From an uncultured Pelagibacteraceae bacterium (GTDB lineage: Bacteria; Pseudomonadota; Alphaproteobacteria; Pelagibacterales; Pelagibacteraceae), in assembly GCA_902552705.1 (NCBI GenBank), contig CACDHZ010000007.1, positions 1 through 40,671 of the forward strand: a stretch of DNA of 40,671 nt, read 5' to 3'. Both the position numbers and the translations under genes were made by a program. The notes beneath the pieces were generated by a model, which saw only the letters and a program-made list of their open reading frames with translations, searched no databases and was not told the origin of the DNA. Shown here one piece after another: positions 33,427 through 40,671 of the stretch. How positions within the stretch are numbered: position 1 is the stretch's first letter; the number at the start of each line of letters is the position of its first letter.

Positions 33427-34657
33427 TTAAGTTTTTTAACATTTCAATAGATGATTTTATTCCATCTTCATGAAATCCGTAACCAAAATAACTGCCGCAG
33501 AAAAGAATATTTCTTTTATTTTGTAAATTTTTTAATTTATTTTGATTATCTAATGCAAACTGATCAAAATATGGATGAGTAAATTCAACTTTTTTTAATA
33601 TCTTAGATTTATCAATTTGAAAAAAGGGATTTAAGGTGAGAAATATGTTTTCTTCACATTTTAAATTTTGTAATAAATTCAACCAATAAGATATTGAATT
33701 TTTTTTAATATCCTCATTACTCATTAATGAATTCCATGAACACCAAGCATTTTTATTTTTTGGCATAACTTTTTCATCTGTATGTATATAAGCAAAATTT
33801 TTCTTATAGCTAAAATTTGAAAGAATATTTTTTTCTTGTTCTGATGGATTTTGAATAATTGAAAGAGCTTCATCTGCATGAGTAGCTAATATAACCTTAT
33901 CATAATTAAAAAATTCACTTTCACCCCCATAATATAAATCCACACCTGTTTTTTTACTTATAATCTTTTTAATAGTATAATTTTTAAAATATTCTCCACT
34001 TAACTTAGAAAGAATATTTTGTACATAAGTTCTACTTCTGTTTGAAACCGTATACCATTGAGGTCTATTTTTTAATTTAAATAAACCATGATTTTGAAAA
34101 AATTTTAAAAAAAATTTTAATGGCATTTTACTAGATTCCATTGGTGGCATCGACCAAATAGCTGAGACCATCGGTATTAAATGATAATTAATAAATTCTT
34201 TTGATAGATTATTTTTATTTAAATATTCCCCTAATGTTACTGCTTCCTCAAATTGATTTAATTTATCACACTTTTTGTAAAAATTTATAATATCAAAAAA
34301 CATTCTCAAAAATTTTAAATTAAATAAATTAAATCTATTTGAAAAAATACCATTCAAGCCTTTTCCACAATACTCAAAATTAGTGTTTTTTACTGACACG
34401 GAAAAAGACATATCGCTTTTTTCTATTTGAATTTTATTTTCTTCAAAAAAATTTATTAAATTTGGATATGTTTTAAAATTAAAGACAATAAATCCTATAT
34501 CAACTGGTACTTTTTTTAACCCAAGTTTGAGATCAATAGTATAAGAATGTCCTCCAAAATGATCTTCTCTTTCAAATAAATCTACTTTATGTTTTTTTGA
34601 TAAATAGTAAGCTGCACTTAAACCTGATATACCTGAACCAACTACAGCAATTTTCAT
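33419..34657 (-). CDS. FAD/NAD(P)-binding amine-oxidase-like protein (COG2907 type)
   Basis: This 412-aa flavoprotein has the FAD motif AVVGSGISGLSAAYYLSK at 4-21 and LFEREDHFGGHS. It has VDIGFIVFNFKTYPNL and a C-terminal FAD-contact segment NILFCGSYFGYGFHEDGIKSS. This is the COG2907 group (predicted NAD/FAD oxidoreductase), probably acting as a desaturase or oxidase on modified acyl lipids. It starts 6 bases after gcvP with no terminator between, so it is probably part of the riboswitch-led transcript. It is the first gene of the lipid-modification segment. Confidence 0.87.
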   Translation of the reverse strand: MKIAVVGSGISGLSAAYYLSKKHKVDLFEREDHFGGHSYTIDLKLGLKKVPVDIGFIVFNFKTYPNLINFFEENKIQIEKSDMSFSVSVKNTNFEYCGKGLNGIFSNRFNLFNLKFLRMFFDIINFYKKCDKLNQFEEAVTLGEYLNKNNLSKEFINYHLIPMVSAIWSMPPMESSKMPLKFFLKFFQNHGLFKLKNRPQWYTVSNRSRTYVQNILSKLSGEYFKNYTIKKIISKKTGVDLYYGGESEFFNYDKVILATHADEALSIIQNPSEQEKNILSNFSYKKNFAYIHTDEKVMPKNKNAWCSWNSLMSNEDIKKNSISYWLNLLQNLKCEENIFLTLNPFFQIDKSKILKKVEFTHPYFDQFALDNQNKLKNLQNKRNILFCGSYFGYGFHEDGIKSSIEMLKNLND

Positions 34658-34663
34658 TAAATT

Positions 34664-37534
34664 TTATGCTGCATCTTCTTTGAACTCATCCATGCTTGGA
34701 CACGTGCAAAAAATATTCTTATCACCATACACATTGTCTACTCTTGCGACAGGTGGCCAAAACTTATTTGTTTTTAAAAATTTAGCTGGATAAGCTGCTT
34801 CTTGTCTCGTGTATTTATGCTCCCAAGTATCTGAAGCCAACTCAGAGTCTGTATGAGGAGCATTTTTAATTGGATTATCCTCTTTATCAAATTTACCTGA
34901 TTTAATCTTATCTATCTCTTGTTTAATCTTGATTAAGGTGTCACAAAATCTATCAAGTTCCGCCAAGCCTTCACTTTCAGTTGGCTCTATCATCATAGTT
35001 CCAGCTACAGGCCATGACATAGTTGGTGCATGAAATCCAAAATCTATTAATCTTTTTGCAATATCTTCTTCGGTTACACCTGTTTCTGATTTAATTGTTC
35101 TAATATCAATAATACATTCGTGTGCAACATTGCCGTTTGACCCCTTATACAAAATCGGAAAATGATCTTTTAATCTATGAGCAATATAATTCGCGTTTAA
35201 TATTGCAACTTGTGTAGCAAGCTTTAATCCTGTGGATCCCATCATTTTAATGTACATCCAAGAGATTGATAGAATGCTTGAACTACCCCACGGAGCGGCC
35301 GACACTGCACCGATTCCAGTTGTTGGTCCACAATCTTTTATTACTGGATGGTTAGGTAGATAAACTTGTAAATGTTTTTTACAGGCAATGGGTCCCATTC
35401 CAGGTCCACCTCCACCATGAGGAATACAAAATGTTTTATGCAAATTAATATGACAAACGTCAGGTCCAAAATTTCCAGGCTTTGCAACTCCAACTAAGGC
35501 GTTTAAATTTGCCCCATCCATATATACCTGTCCACCATGTTTATGAACTAATTCACAAATATCAGTTATTTTTTCCTCAAATACTCCATGAGTAGATGGA
35601 TAAGTTACCATTAATGCTCCAAGGTTTTCAGAATGTTGCTCTGCTTTTTTCTTTAAGTCATCAAAATCAACATTCCCCTCTTTATCACAACTTACAACAA
35701 CCACTTTCATTCCAACCATTTGTGCACTTGCTGGATTAGTACCATGTGCTGAACTTGGAATTAAACATATATTACGATTAGCCTCACCCCTGTCTAAGTG
35801 ATACTTTCTTATAACCATCAAACCTGCATATTCACCTTGAGCACCTGCGTTAGGTTGTAGAGAAACACCTGAAAAACCGGTTATGGATCGCAACCAATTT
35901 TTTAGATCAGTAAATAGATCTCGAAACCCTTCCATTTGTTCTATTGGAACAAATGGATGAGGTTCAGCAAATTCTTTCCAAGAAATTGGAATCATTTCAG
36001 CAGCAGCATTTAGCTTCATTGTACACGAACCAAGTGCTATCATAGTTCTATTTAGCGCTATATCCTTGTCCTCTAACCTTTTAAGATATCTAAGCATTTC
36101 AGTTTCTGAATGATACGAGTTGAAAACTGGATGTTCTAAATATTTTGAGGTTCTTAATAAATTTTTAGGAAGATTTGGTAAATTTACTGATGGATCTTCT
36201 TTTTTGATTGATTCTGCTGCATTAAAAATTTTTAATAATTGATTTACTCTATAAACATTTTTTCTTTCATCAAAAGAAACAGCAAGCATTTCTGAATTAA
36301 CTTTTCTTATATTAACTTTTTGATTTAAAGCATTCTTATAAATTTGATCAGTCTTTTCTTTGGTAATAATTGTAACAGTATCAAAAAAATAATTAGAATA
36401 AAGTTCATATCCAGACTGTTTTATTTTATCGGCAAAACTTTTTGCTAATTGAGAAACTCTTTCAGAAATATTTCTAATTCCATCTGGACCATGGTAAATA
36501 GCATATGCTGCTGAGACAATTGCTAATAAAGCTTGAGCTGTACAAATATTACTTGTCGCCTTATCTCTTCTGATATGTTGTTCTCTAGTTTGTAAAGATA
36601 ATCTATATGCTTTATTACCATGTCTATCAACTGACACTCCAACAATTCTTCCTGGCATTGATCTTTTATATTCATCCTTAGTTGCAAAAAAGGCTGCGTG
36701 TGGACCTCCATATCCCATAGGAATACCAAATCTTTGAGAGCTTCCCACTGCTATATCAGCACCAAGTTCTCTTGGTGTTTTCAATTTTGCTAAAGCTAAT
36801 AGATCACATGCTAATACAGCCTTTCCATTCTTTCTATGAATTTTGCTAATTGCTTCGCTCGGGTCTTTAATATCTCCTAAAGTTCCGGGATATTGTAAAA
36901 TTCCACAAACTAAATCCTCTTTTAATTTGTCTAAAACTTCATCTTCTTTACCAACTAAAACTTTTAAACCCATTGGTTCAGCTCTTGTTTGAATTACATT
37001 TATTGTTTGAGGATGACAATCCTCAGATACAAAAACTAAATTACTATCTTTTTTATTTAATCTATGACTAAGACCCATGGCCTCTGCTGCTGCTGTACCC
37101 TCATCTAATAAAGAAGCATTAGCAATGTCCATTCCTGTAAAGTCAACAATCATTTGTTGAAAGTTTAATAACATTTCAAGTCTTCCTTGAGCTACCTCTG
37201 GCTGATAAGGCGTGTATGAAGTATACCAACCTGGGTTTTCTAATATATTTCTTAGAATTACATATGGTGTGTAGGTTCCATAATAACCCATACCAATAAA
37301 ATTTGAGTAAACTTGATTTTTTTTTGAAATCACTCTTAATTTTCTTAATGCCTCATATTCTGAATTCGACTCACCAATATTTAATTCACCTTTGAATTTA
37401 ATTTTTTCTGGAACAGTATTGTCTATTAAATCATTCAGTGATTGATAGTTTAATTCTTTTAACATTTTTGATTGATCCTCTTTAGAAGGTCCAATGTGTC
37501 TCTTTAAAAAATCTTTTTCTGAATTTGGTAACAT
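34664..37534 (-). CDS. gcvP: Glycine dehydrogenase (decarboxylating), P protein
   Basis: This PLP enzyme decarboxylates glycine and passes the aminomethyl group to GcvH. The 956-aa protein is the single-chain form with two homologous halves. It starts FLKRHIGPSKEDQSKML, has ANASLLDEGTAAAEAM in the first half, and carries the PLP-lysine motif HINLHKTFCIPHGGGGPGMGP in the second, with the usual C-terminal GDKNIFCTCPSMDEF. It shares one base with gcvH upstream. Downstream, the FAD amine-oxidase-like gene starts after only 6 bases. Confidence 0.97.
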   Translation of the reverse strand: MLPNSEKDFLKRHIGPSKEDQSKMLKELNYQSLNDLIDNTVPEKIKFKGELNIGESNSEYEALRKLRVISKKNQVYSNFIGMGYYGTYTPYVILRNILENPGWYTSYTPYQPEVAQGRLEMLLNFQQMIVDFTGMDIANASLLDEGTAAAEAMGLSHRLNKKDSNLVFVSEDCHPQTINVIQTRAEPMGLKVLVGKEDEVLDKLKEDLVCGILQYPGTLGDIKDPSEAISKIHRKNGKAVLACDLLALAKLKTPRELGADIAVGSSQRFGIPMGYGGPHAAFFATKDEYKRSMPGRIVGVSVDRHGNKAYRLSLQTREQHIRRDKATSNICTAQALLAIVSAAYAIYHGPDGIRNISERVSQLAKSFADKIKQSGYELYSNYFFDTVTIITKEKTDQIYKNALNQKVNIRKVNSEMLAVSFDERKNVYRVNQLLKIFNAAESIKKEDPSVNLPNLPKNLLRTSKYLEHPVFNSYHSETEMLRYLKRLEDKDIALNRTMIALGSCTMKLNAAAEMIPISWKEFAEPHPFVPIEQMEGFRDLFTDLKNWLRSITGFSGVSLQPNAGAQGEYAGLMVIRKYHLDRGEANRNICLIPSSAHGTNPASAQMVGMKVVVVSCDKEGNVDFDDLKKKAEQHSENLGALMVTYPSTHGVFEEKITDICELVHKHGGQVYMDGANLNALVGVAKPGNFGPDVCHINLHKTFCIPHGGGGPGMGPIACKKHLQVYLPNHPVIKDCGPTTGIGAVSAAPWGSSSILSISWMYIKMMGSTGLKLATQVAILNANYIAHRLKDHFPILYKGSNGNVAHECIIDIRTIKSETGVTEEDIAKRLIDFGFHAPTMSWPVAGTMMIEPTESEGLAELDRFCDTLIKIKQEIDKIKSGKFDKEDNPIKNAPHTDSELASDTWEHKYTRQEAAYPAKFLKTNKFWPPVARVDNVYGDKNIFCTCPSMDEFKEDAA

Positions 37535-37914
37535 TATGCTGATGTCTCCTTTGCAAATTTATCGTAATCGTCTTTATTCATTAGTGAATCCATTTCAGAT
37601 GGATCTTTTATTTTAAGCTTAAAAAACCATGCTGAGTTTTCTGGATCTTCATTAATTTTCGATGGATCATCTACTATGGCTTGATTTGTATCAACTACTT
37701 CACCACTTACTGGTGTATATACATCGCTAGCAGCTTTCGTCGACTCTACAACTCCAGCTGTTCCATCTTTTTGTACATTAGAACCTTTTTCTGGAAGTTC
37801 TGTAAAAACTATATCACCTAACATTTCTGTTGCATGTTTTGTTATACCAACCGTTGCAACATCTCCTTCTAATTTTATCCATTCATGTTCTTTTGAATAT
37901 TTTACTTCACTCAT
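37534..37914 (-). CDS. gcvH: Glycine cleavage system H protein
   Basis: This lipoyl carrier shuttles the aminomethyl group between P, T and L proteins. The 126-aa protein has the lipoylation site [18 protein letters not shown] with Lys60 as the modified residue, and the N-terminal [17 protein letters not shown]. One-base overlaps on both sides (TAATG) link it to gcvT and gcvP. No lipoate ligase/synthase or L-protein gene is in the window. Confidence 0.97.
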   Translation of the reverse strand: MSEVKYSKEHEWIKLEGDVATVGITKHATEMLGDIVFTELPEKGSNVQKDGTAGVVESTKAASDVYTPVSGEVVDTNQAIVDDPSKINEDPENSAWFFKLKIKDPSEMDSLMNKDDYDKFAKETSA

Positions 37915-39017
37915 TAATTTACTCCTTTCACATAGTTTTTTTTATAAAACGGCAATCCACAAATATTCGCTGGATGCTTTTTTCCTCTAACTTCTAAAAA
38001 TACTTTTGTATTTTTTTTTGAAAATTCATTTTCAACATAGCCCATAGCTACTGGTCCATTCACACTTGGACCAAATGTTCCACTAGTTATATCTCCAATA
38101 TGAAGATCTGACTGATTAAATATTTTAGTTTTTTCTCGAGCTATAATTCTTCCTTCTGGTTTAATTCCAACTCTAACTTTCTGAACCCCGTCATTAAGTT
38201 GTTTAATAATTATATCTGATCCAATAAAATCTCCTTTTGAAATTCTATCTTTTGAAATTGCCCATTTTAGATTAGCTTCAATTGGTGTCTTGCCTTTATC
38301 TAACTCATGGCCATACAAACATAGTCCAGCCTCTAATCTCAAAGTATCTCTAGCACCAAGTCCAATTAATTTAGCTCCTTTTTCAATTAAATTTCTTGTG
38401 AATTTATCTGCTAGTTCATTGTCTACGGAAATTTCAAATCCATCCTCACCAGTGTATCCCGAACGGGTAATATAAACTTTTTTTTCATTAAATAAAAACC
38501 AATTACCTGTCATAAAGTTAAGATCCTCGACACCCTTAATAACATCATTTAAAATCTCTACTGATTTTGGTCCTTGAATGGCAATTAAAGATCTTTTTTC
38601 ATCTAAAATCATTTTATATTTATTATTTAATAATTTGTTTAAAATTTTAAAATCATTTTCTTTACAAGCAGCATTAAGAATAATTAAAAAACCTTTTTCA
38701 ATTTTAGTAATTATCAAATCATCATAAATTCCTGCCTCATCATTCATTAAAAAACTATATTTTGAATGATTAATTTTTAAATTTTTTAAATCCAAAGGAA
38801 AAATTTTTTCTAGATCTTCAACTAAATCATTATTTCCATAAATAAATAATTGACCCATATGAGAAACATCAAATATCCCAGAATGATTTCTTGTAAACTT
38901 ATGCTCTTCAACAATTCCATCTGAGTATTGTATTGGCATCTGATAACCAGCAAATTCAACAAACTTTGCCTTATTTTCATAATGCAGTTGATATAAAGAT
39001 GTTTTTTTTATTTCCAT
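37914..39017 (-). CDS. gcvT: Aminomethyltransferase, glycine cleavage T protein
   Basis: This releases ammonia and forms 5,10-methylene-THF from the H-bound aminomethyl group. The 367-aa protein has [27 protein letters not shown] (catalytic Asp), [12 protein letters not shown] and [21 protein letters not shown], all GcvT marks that separate it from dimethylglycine-dehydrogenase relatives. It is the first gene of gcvT-gcvH-gcvP and lies 23 bases after the second aptamer of a tandem glycine riboswitch, so glycine should control its expression. Confidence 0.97.
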   Translation of the reverse strand: MEIKKTSLYQLHYENKAKFVEFAGYQMPIQYSDGIVEEHKFTRNHSGIFDVSHMGQLFIYGNNDLVEDLEKIFPLDLKNLKINHSKYSFLMNDEAGIYDDLIITKIEKGFLIILNAACKENDFKILNKLLNNKYKMILDEKRSLIAIQGPKSVEILNDVIKGVEDLNFMTGNWFLFNEKKVYITRSGYTGEDGFEISVDNELADKFTRNLIEKGAKLIGLGARDTLRLEAGLCLYGHELDKGKTPIEANLKWAISKDRISKGDFIGSDIIIKQLNDGVQKVRVGIKPEGRIIAREKTKIFNQSDLHIGDITSGTFGPSVNGPVAMGYVENEFSKKNTKVFLEVRGKKHPANICGLPFYKKNYVKGVN

Positions 39018-39040
39018 ATTAACTCTTTTTTTTTTTACCC

Positions 39041-39183
39041 ATCTGTATATTTGCCTGAGAGTATTATTCCTTCGGCGAGAATTTAATCTCTTTCCAGAGT
39101 TAATATGTAACGGTCCTTTTTGCCTGAGAGATTCCTGGGTAGTTGCTCCTTCGGCGCTACAATTAAATGTAGTCTCTCCCGTT
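39041..39183 (-). promoter_or_regulatory. Tandem glycine riboswitch
   Basis: Read on the minus strand, two aptamers lie in a row. Aptamer I spans about 39183-39109: the P1 stem is AACGG/CCGTT, with GGGAGAG, GCCGAAGGAGCAA and ATCTCTCAGGCAAAAAGGACCG. Aptamer II spans about 39100-39041: TCTG/CAGA closing, CGCCGAAGGAATAA and ACTCTCAGGCAAATA. The paired GCCGAAGGA and CTCAGGCAAA cores are the glycine-aptamer hallmark. Only about 23 bases follow before the gcvT ATG, with no terminator hairpin, so control is probably at translation initiation. Binding of glycine is expected to switch gcvTHP on. Confidence 0.93.
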
Positions 39184-39188
39184 AATGA

Positions 39189-39217
39189 ATAATCTTACAA
39201 GTAATTAAAAAAGTCAA
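39189..39217 (-). promoter_or_regulatory. Likely sigma-70 promoter of the glycine riboswitch/gcv operon
   Basis: On the minus strand TTGACT (39212-39217) is followed after exactly 17 bases by GATTAT (39189-39194). A start about 7 bases on falls at about 39182, right where aptamer I begins, which supports the call. The TGA inside the -35 is the stop codon of the upstream DMT gene. Confidence 0.6.
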
Positions 39218-40092
39218 TTAGAAACAGTTTTTTTTGCTTTATTCAAAAGTGAGTAAAACTGTAATAATACTGCAAAAAGGATAATTGAACCTCCAATTAA
39301 TCCAAACATTGAAGGTCTTTCACTTACAAAAAGAAATGCCCAAATTGGTCCTAAAACAGATTCGGATAACATTATTATTCCAACCATAGCTGAAGGCGTA
39401 GTTCTTGCACCTATAGTTATGAATATAAAACCAAAACCTACCTGAAAAAATCCTGCTAAAAAACCAAGAAAAATATCATTAGGTGAAATCATTATCGAAG
39501 ATGAAAGTAAGAAGCCTATCAAACAAGAACTAATCCCCGCTACAAACTGTGCAGGAACCATATCCACCGTTGGAAATTTTCTAACAATCATTATTAACAC
39601 AGCAAAAGTGATTGGCATCGTAAAAGCAGCTAAGTTTCCAGAAAATTCCCCTGGTGTTAAAGAATTACCGACCATTAATAAAACACCTGTCATGGCTAGA
39701 ATAATAGAAATTAATGTAGTTAGATTAATTTTTTCTTTCAAAAAAAAATATCCAAAAATAGAAAGAAATAGTATTTGTAATGAAATTATAAAATTTGTAT
39801 TTGCAACTGTAGTATTGTACATTGCAAAAACATATCCACAGAAACCAAATGATAAAATTATTCCACCAATAAAACCTGGTAAACCTGATTTGTAAAAAGA
39901 CTTAAAAGTTTCTCTTTTATAACTAATAATCAAAAAAGCTAAAACTGTAAGAGAGAAAAATAATGATCGCCAAAATAAAATTTGCCACAATGTTGCTCCT
40001 TCAAAAGATTTAACAATCAATCCTCCAAAACTTAAACTTAAAGCTCCTAAAAAAATTAACAATGGACCAGGTAACTTTCTAATAATTTTCAT
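39214..40092 (-). CDS. DMT superfamily (EamA) permease, behind pxpC
   Basis: This 292-aa permease has ten hydrophobic segments in two EamA repeats. Marks are ATLWQILFWRSLFFSL, TVANTNFIISLQILFLSIFGYFFLKEKI and PSAMVGIIMLSESVLGPIWAFLFVSERPS, shared with the two other DMT proteins in this window. Its ATG overlaps the pxpC stop by one base, so it is part of that leftward operon. Transport of 5-oxoproline, glutamate or a related compound is a reasonable guess from context only. Its stop codon lies inside the -35 box of the gcv promoter. Confidence 0.85.
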   Translation of the reverse strand: MKIIRKLPGPLLIFLGALSLSFGGLIVKSFEGATLWQILFWRSLFFSLTVLAFLIISYKRETFKSFYKSGLPGFIGGIILSFGFCGYVFAMYNTTVANTNFIISLQILFLSIFGYFFLKEKINLTTLISIILAMTGVLLMVGNSLTPGEFSGNLAAFTMPITFAVLIMIVRKFPTVDMVPAQFVAGISSCLIGFLLSSSIMISPNDIFLGFLAGFFQVGFGFIFITIGARTTPSAMVGIIMLSESVLGPIWAFLFVSERPSMFGLIGGSIILFAVLLQFYSLLNKAKKTVSN

Positions 40093-40671
40093 TAAATTTG
40101 TGAAATTAAATTTTTAGTTTCCAAGTCATATAATTTAAATAATGTTTCTGCACTAGTTAAATCAACTTCTTTAAATTTTATTTTTGATCCTGGTGTTAAT
40201 TGCACTAATTTGTCGTAATCTGCACTTATTACTACTCCTATCTTTGGATATCCACCAATTGTACCATGATCAGAGAGCATAATTATGGGATTTCCATCGG
40301 CTGGTACTTGTATTACACCTTTTATTAGACCTTCGGATTTAATATTTGTATCTACAATGTTTTCAATCTTTGGTCCCTCTAATCTCATTCCCATACGATC
40401 AGATAATTTAGAAACAATAAATTCTTTGCCGAGAAAAATCTTTTTTCCTTGGTCAGAAAAATAGTCAAAATTTGTTCCTTTAATTACTCTTATGTTTTCT
40501 ATTTTTGTATTTATATAATTTAATTTTTTATTAATTAAGTTTTGATTAATTTTAAAAATGTTTATTTTTTGATTTGTCTCTAATTTTTTTCCATTATTAG
40601 AACCTATATTAGCTTTTGTATTAATAGAACAACTTGACCACTGATATTTTAAATCAAATTCACCACTAATT
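40092..40671 (-). CDS. pxpC: 5-oxoprolinase subunit C / biotin-dependent carboxyltransferase domain (partial)
   Basis: The ORF track starts at an internal Met (40394), but the frame stays open to the window edge. Reading upstream gives SGEFDLKYQWSSCS, INTKANIGSNNGKKL, RVIKGTNFDYFSDQGKKIFL and EFIVSKLSDRMGMRLEGP, all typical of the AHS2/KipA/PxpC domain. About 192 codons are visible, so the true start lies to the right of the window. The C-terminal part shows SEGLIKGVIQVPADGNPIIMLSDHGTIGGYPKIGVV, the family core. PxpABC hydrolyses 5-oxoproline to glutamate with ATP. A urea-carboxylase/allophanate-type role cannot be excluded without the upstream genes. It overlaps the DMT permease by one base. 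Confidence 0.88.
   Translation of the reverse strand, partial: ISGEFDLKYQWSSCSINTKANIGSNNGKKLETNQKINIFKINQNLINKKLNYINTKIENIRVIKGTNFDYFSDQGKKIFLGKEFIVSKLSDRMGMRLEGPKIENIVDTNIKSEGLIKGVIQVPADGNPIIMLSDHGTIGGYPKIGVVISADYDKLVQLTPGSKIKFKEVDLTSAETLFKLYDLETKNLISQI

Noticed and set aside
39041-39183. tRNA or repeat element between gcvT and the DMT gene
   Set aside because: The repeated GCCGAAGGA and CTCAGGCAAA cores are those of two glycine aptamers, not a tRNA or a mobile repeat.
1-40671. CRISPR array, prophage, insertion sequence or toxin-antitoxin system
   Set aside because: No spaced direct repeats, transposase, integrase, phage structural gene or small paired ORFs were found; nearly every base is in a recognised gene.

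Overview
This is a very AT-rich, extremely compact bacterial segment. By my tally only about 1.1 kb of 40.7 kb (roughly 3%) lies outside genes, many genes overlap by 1-12 bases, and intergenic gaps are mostly under 100 bases. The run purN / ndk / pepA / lptF-lptG-lptD-surA-pdxA-rsmA / gmk / acpP-fabG-fabD / rpsF-rpsR-rplI-dnaB / cvpA-purF is a thinned version of a block conserved in Alphaproteobacteria. The low GC, the streamlining, the glycine-riboswitch gcvTHP operon and the NAD-dependent formate dehydrogenase together point to a SAR11-type marine alphaproteobacterium (Pelagibacterales). The lineage is inferred from gene content and order; no 16S gene is present.

Region 1 (1-13 kb) is housekeeping. 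It holds the end of purN, then ndk and pepA leftward; the lipopolysaccharide export and outer-membrane genes lptF, lptG, lptD and a SurA-like chaperone running into pdxA and rsmA; then leftward gmk, acpP, fabG and fabD (fatty-acid initiation), divergent from rpsF-rpsR-rplI. Region 2 (13-22.7 kb) runs rightward: dnaB, an MMPL/RND exporter, cvpA, purF, a PhnZ-like HD-domain protein, a DMT permease, an MFS permease and a Lys/Glu-only heptad-repeat coiled-coil protein. Region 3 (22.7-30.1 kb) is accessory metabolism: a glycine amidinotransferase-like enzyme behind a DMT permease, a SufU-like scaffold protein with an HPP membrane protein, NAD-dependent formate dehydrogenase closed by a clear terminator, SelO, a FOXRED1-like FAD oxidoreductase and TspO.

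Region 4 (30.1-39.2 kb) is the most interesting. A consensus-like promoter and a tandem glycine riboswitch precede gcvT-gcvH-gcvP. With only 6 bases after gcvP, the same strand continues through an FAD amine-oxidase-like protein, DUF1365, a Cfa-like lipid methyltransferase and a DUF3833 lipoprotein, with a convergent SDR and TspO beyond. This lipid set resembles the one found behind the sigma-E/ChrR singlet-oxygen regulator in other proteobacteria, but no rpoE or chrR is present here. The Cfa-like enzyme differs from canonical Cfa at positions I recall as bicarbonate-site residues. The layout suggests that glycine cleavage (a C1 and reductant source) and methyl-dependent membrane-lipid modification share a transcript. 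Region 5 (39.2 kb to the end) is a DMT permease behind the C-terminal half of a pxpC (5-oxoprolinase subunit C) gene that runs off the window. The ORF track shows only its last 100 codons.

No tRNA, rRNA, CRISPR, insertion sequence or prophage was seen, and no gene-free stretch exceeds 300 bases. The largest gap, 214 bases at 24709-24922, shows nothing I can name.
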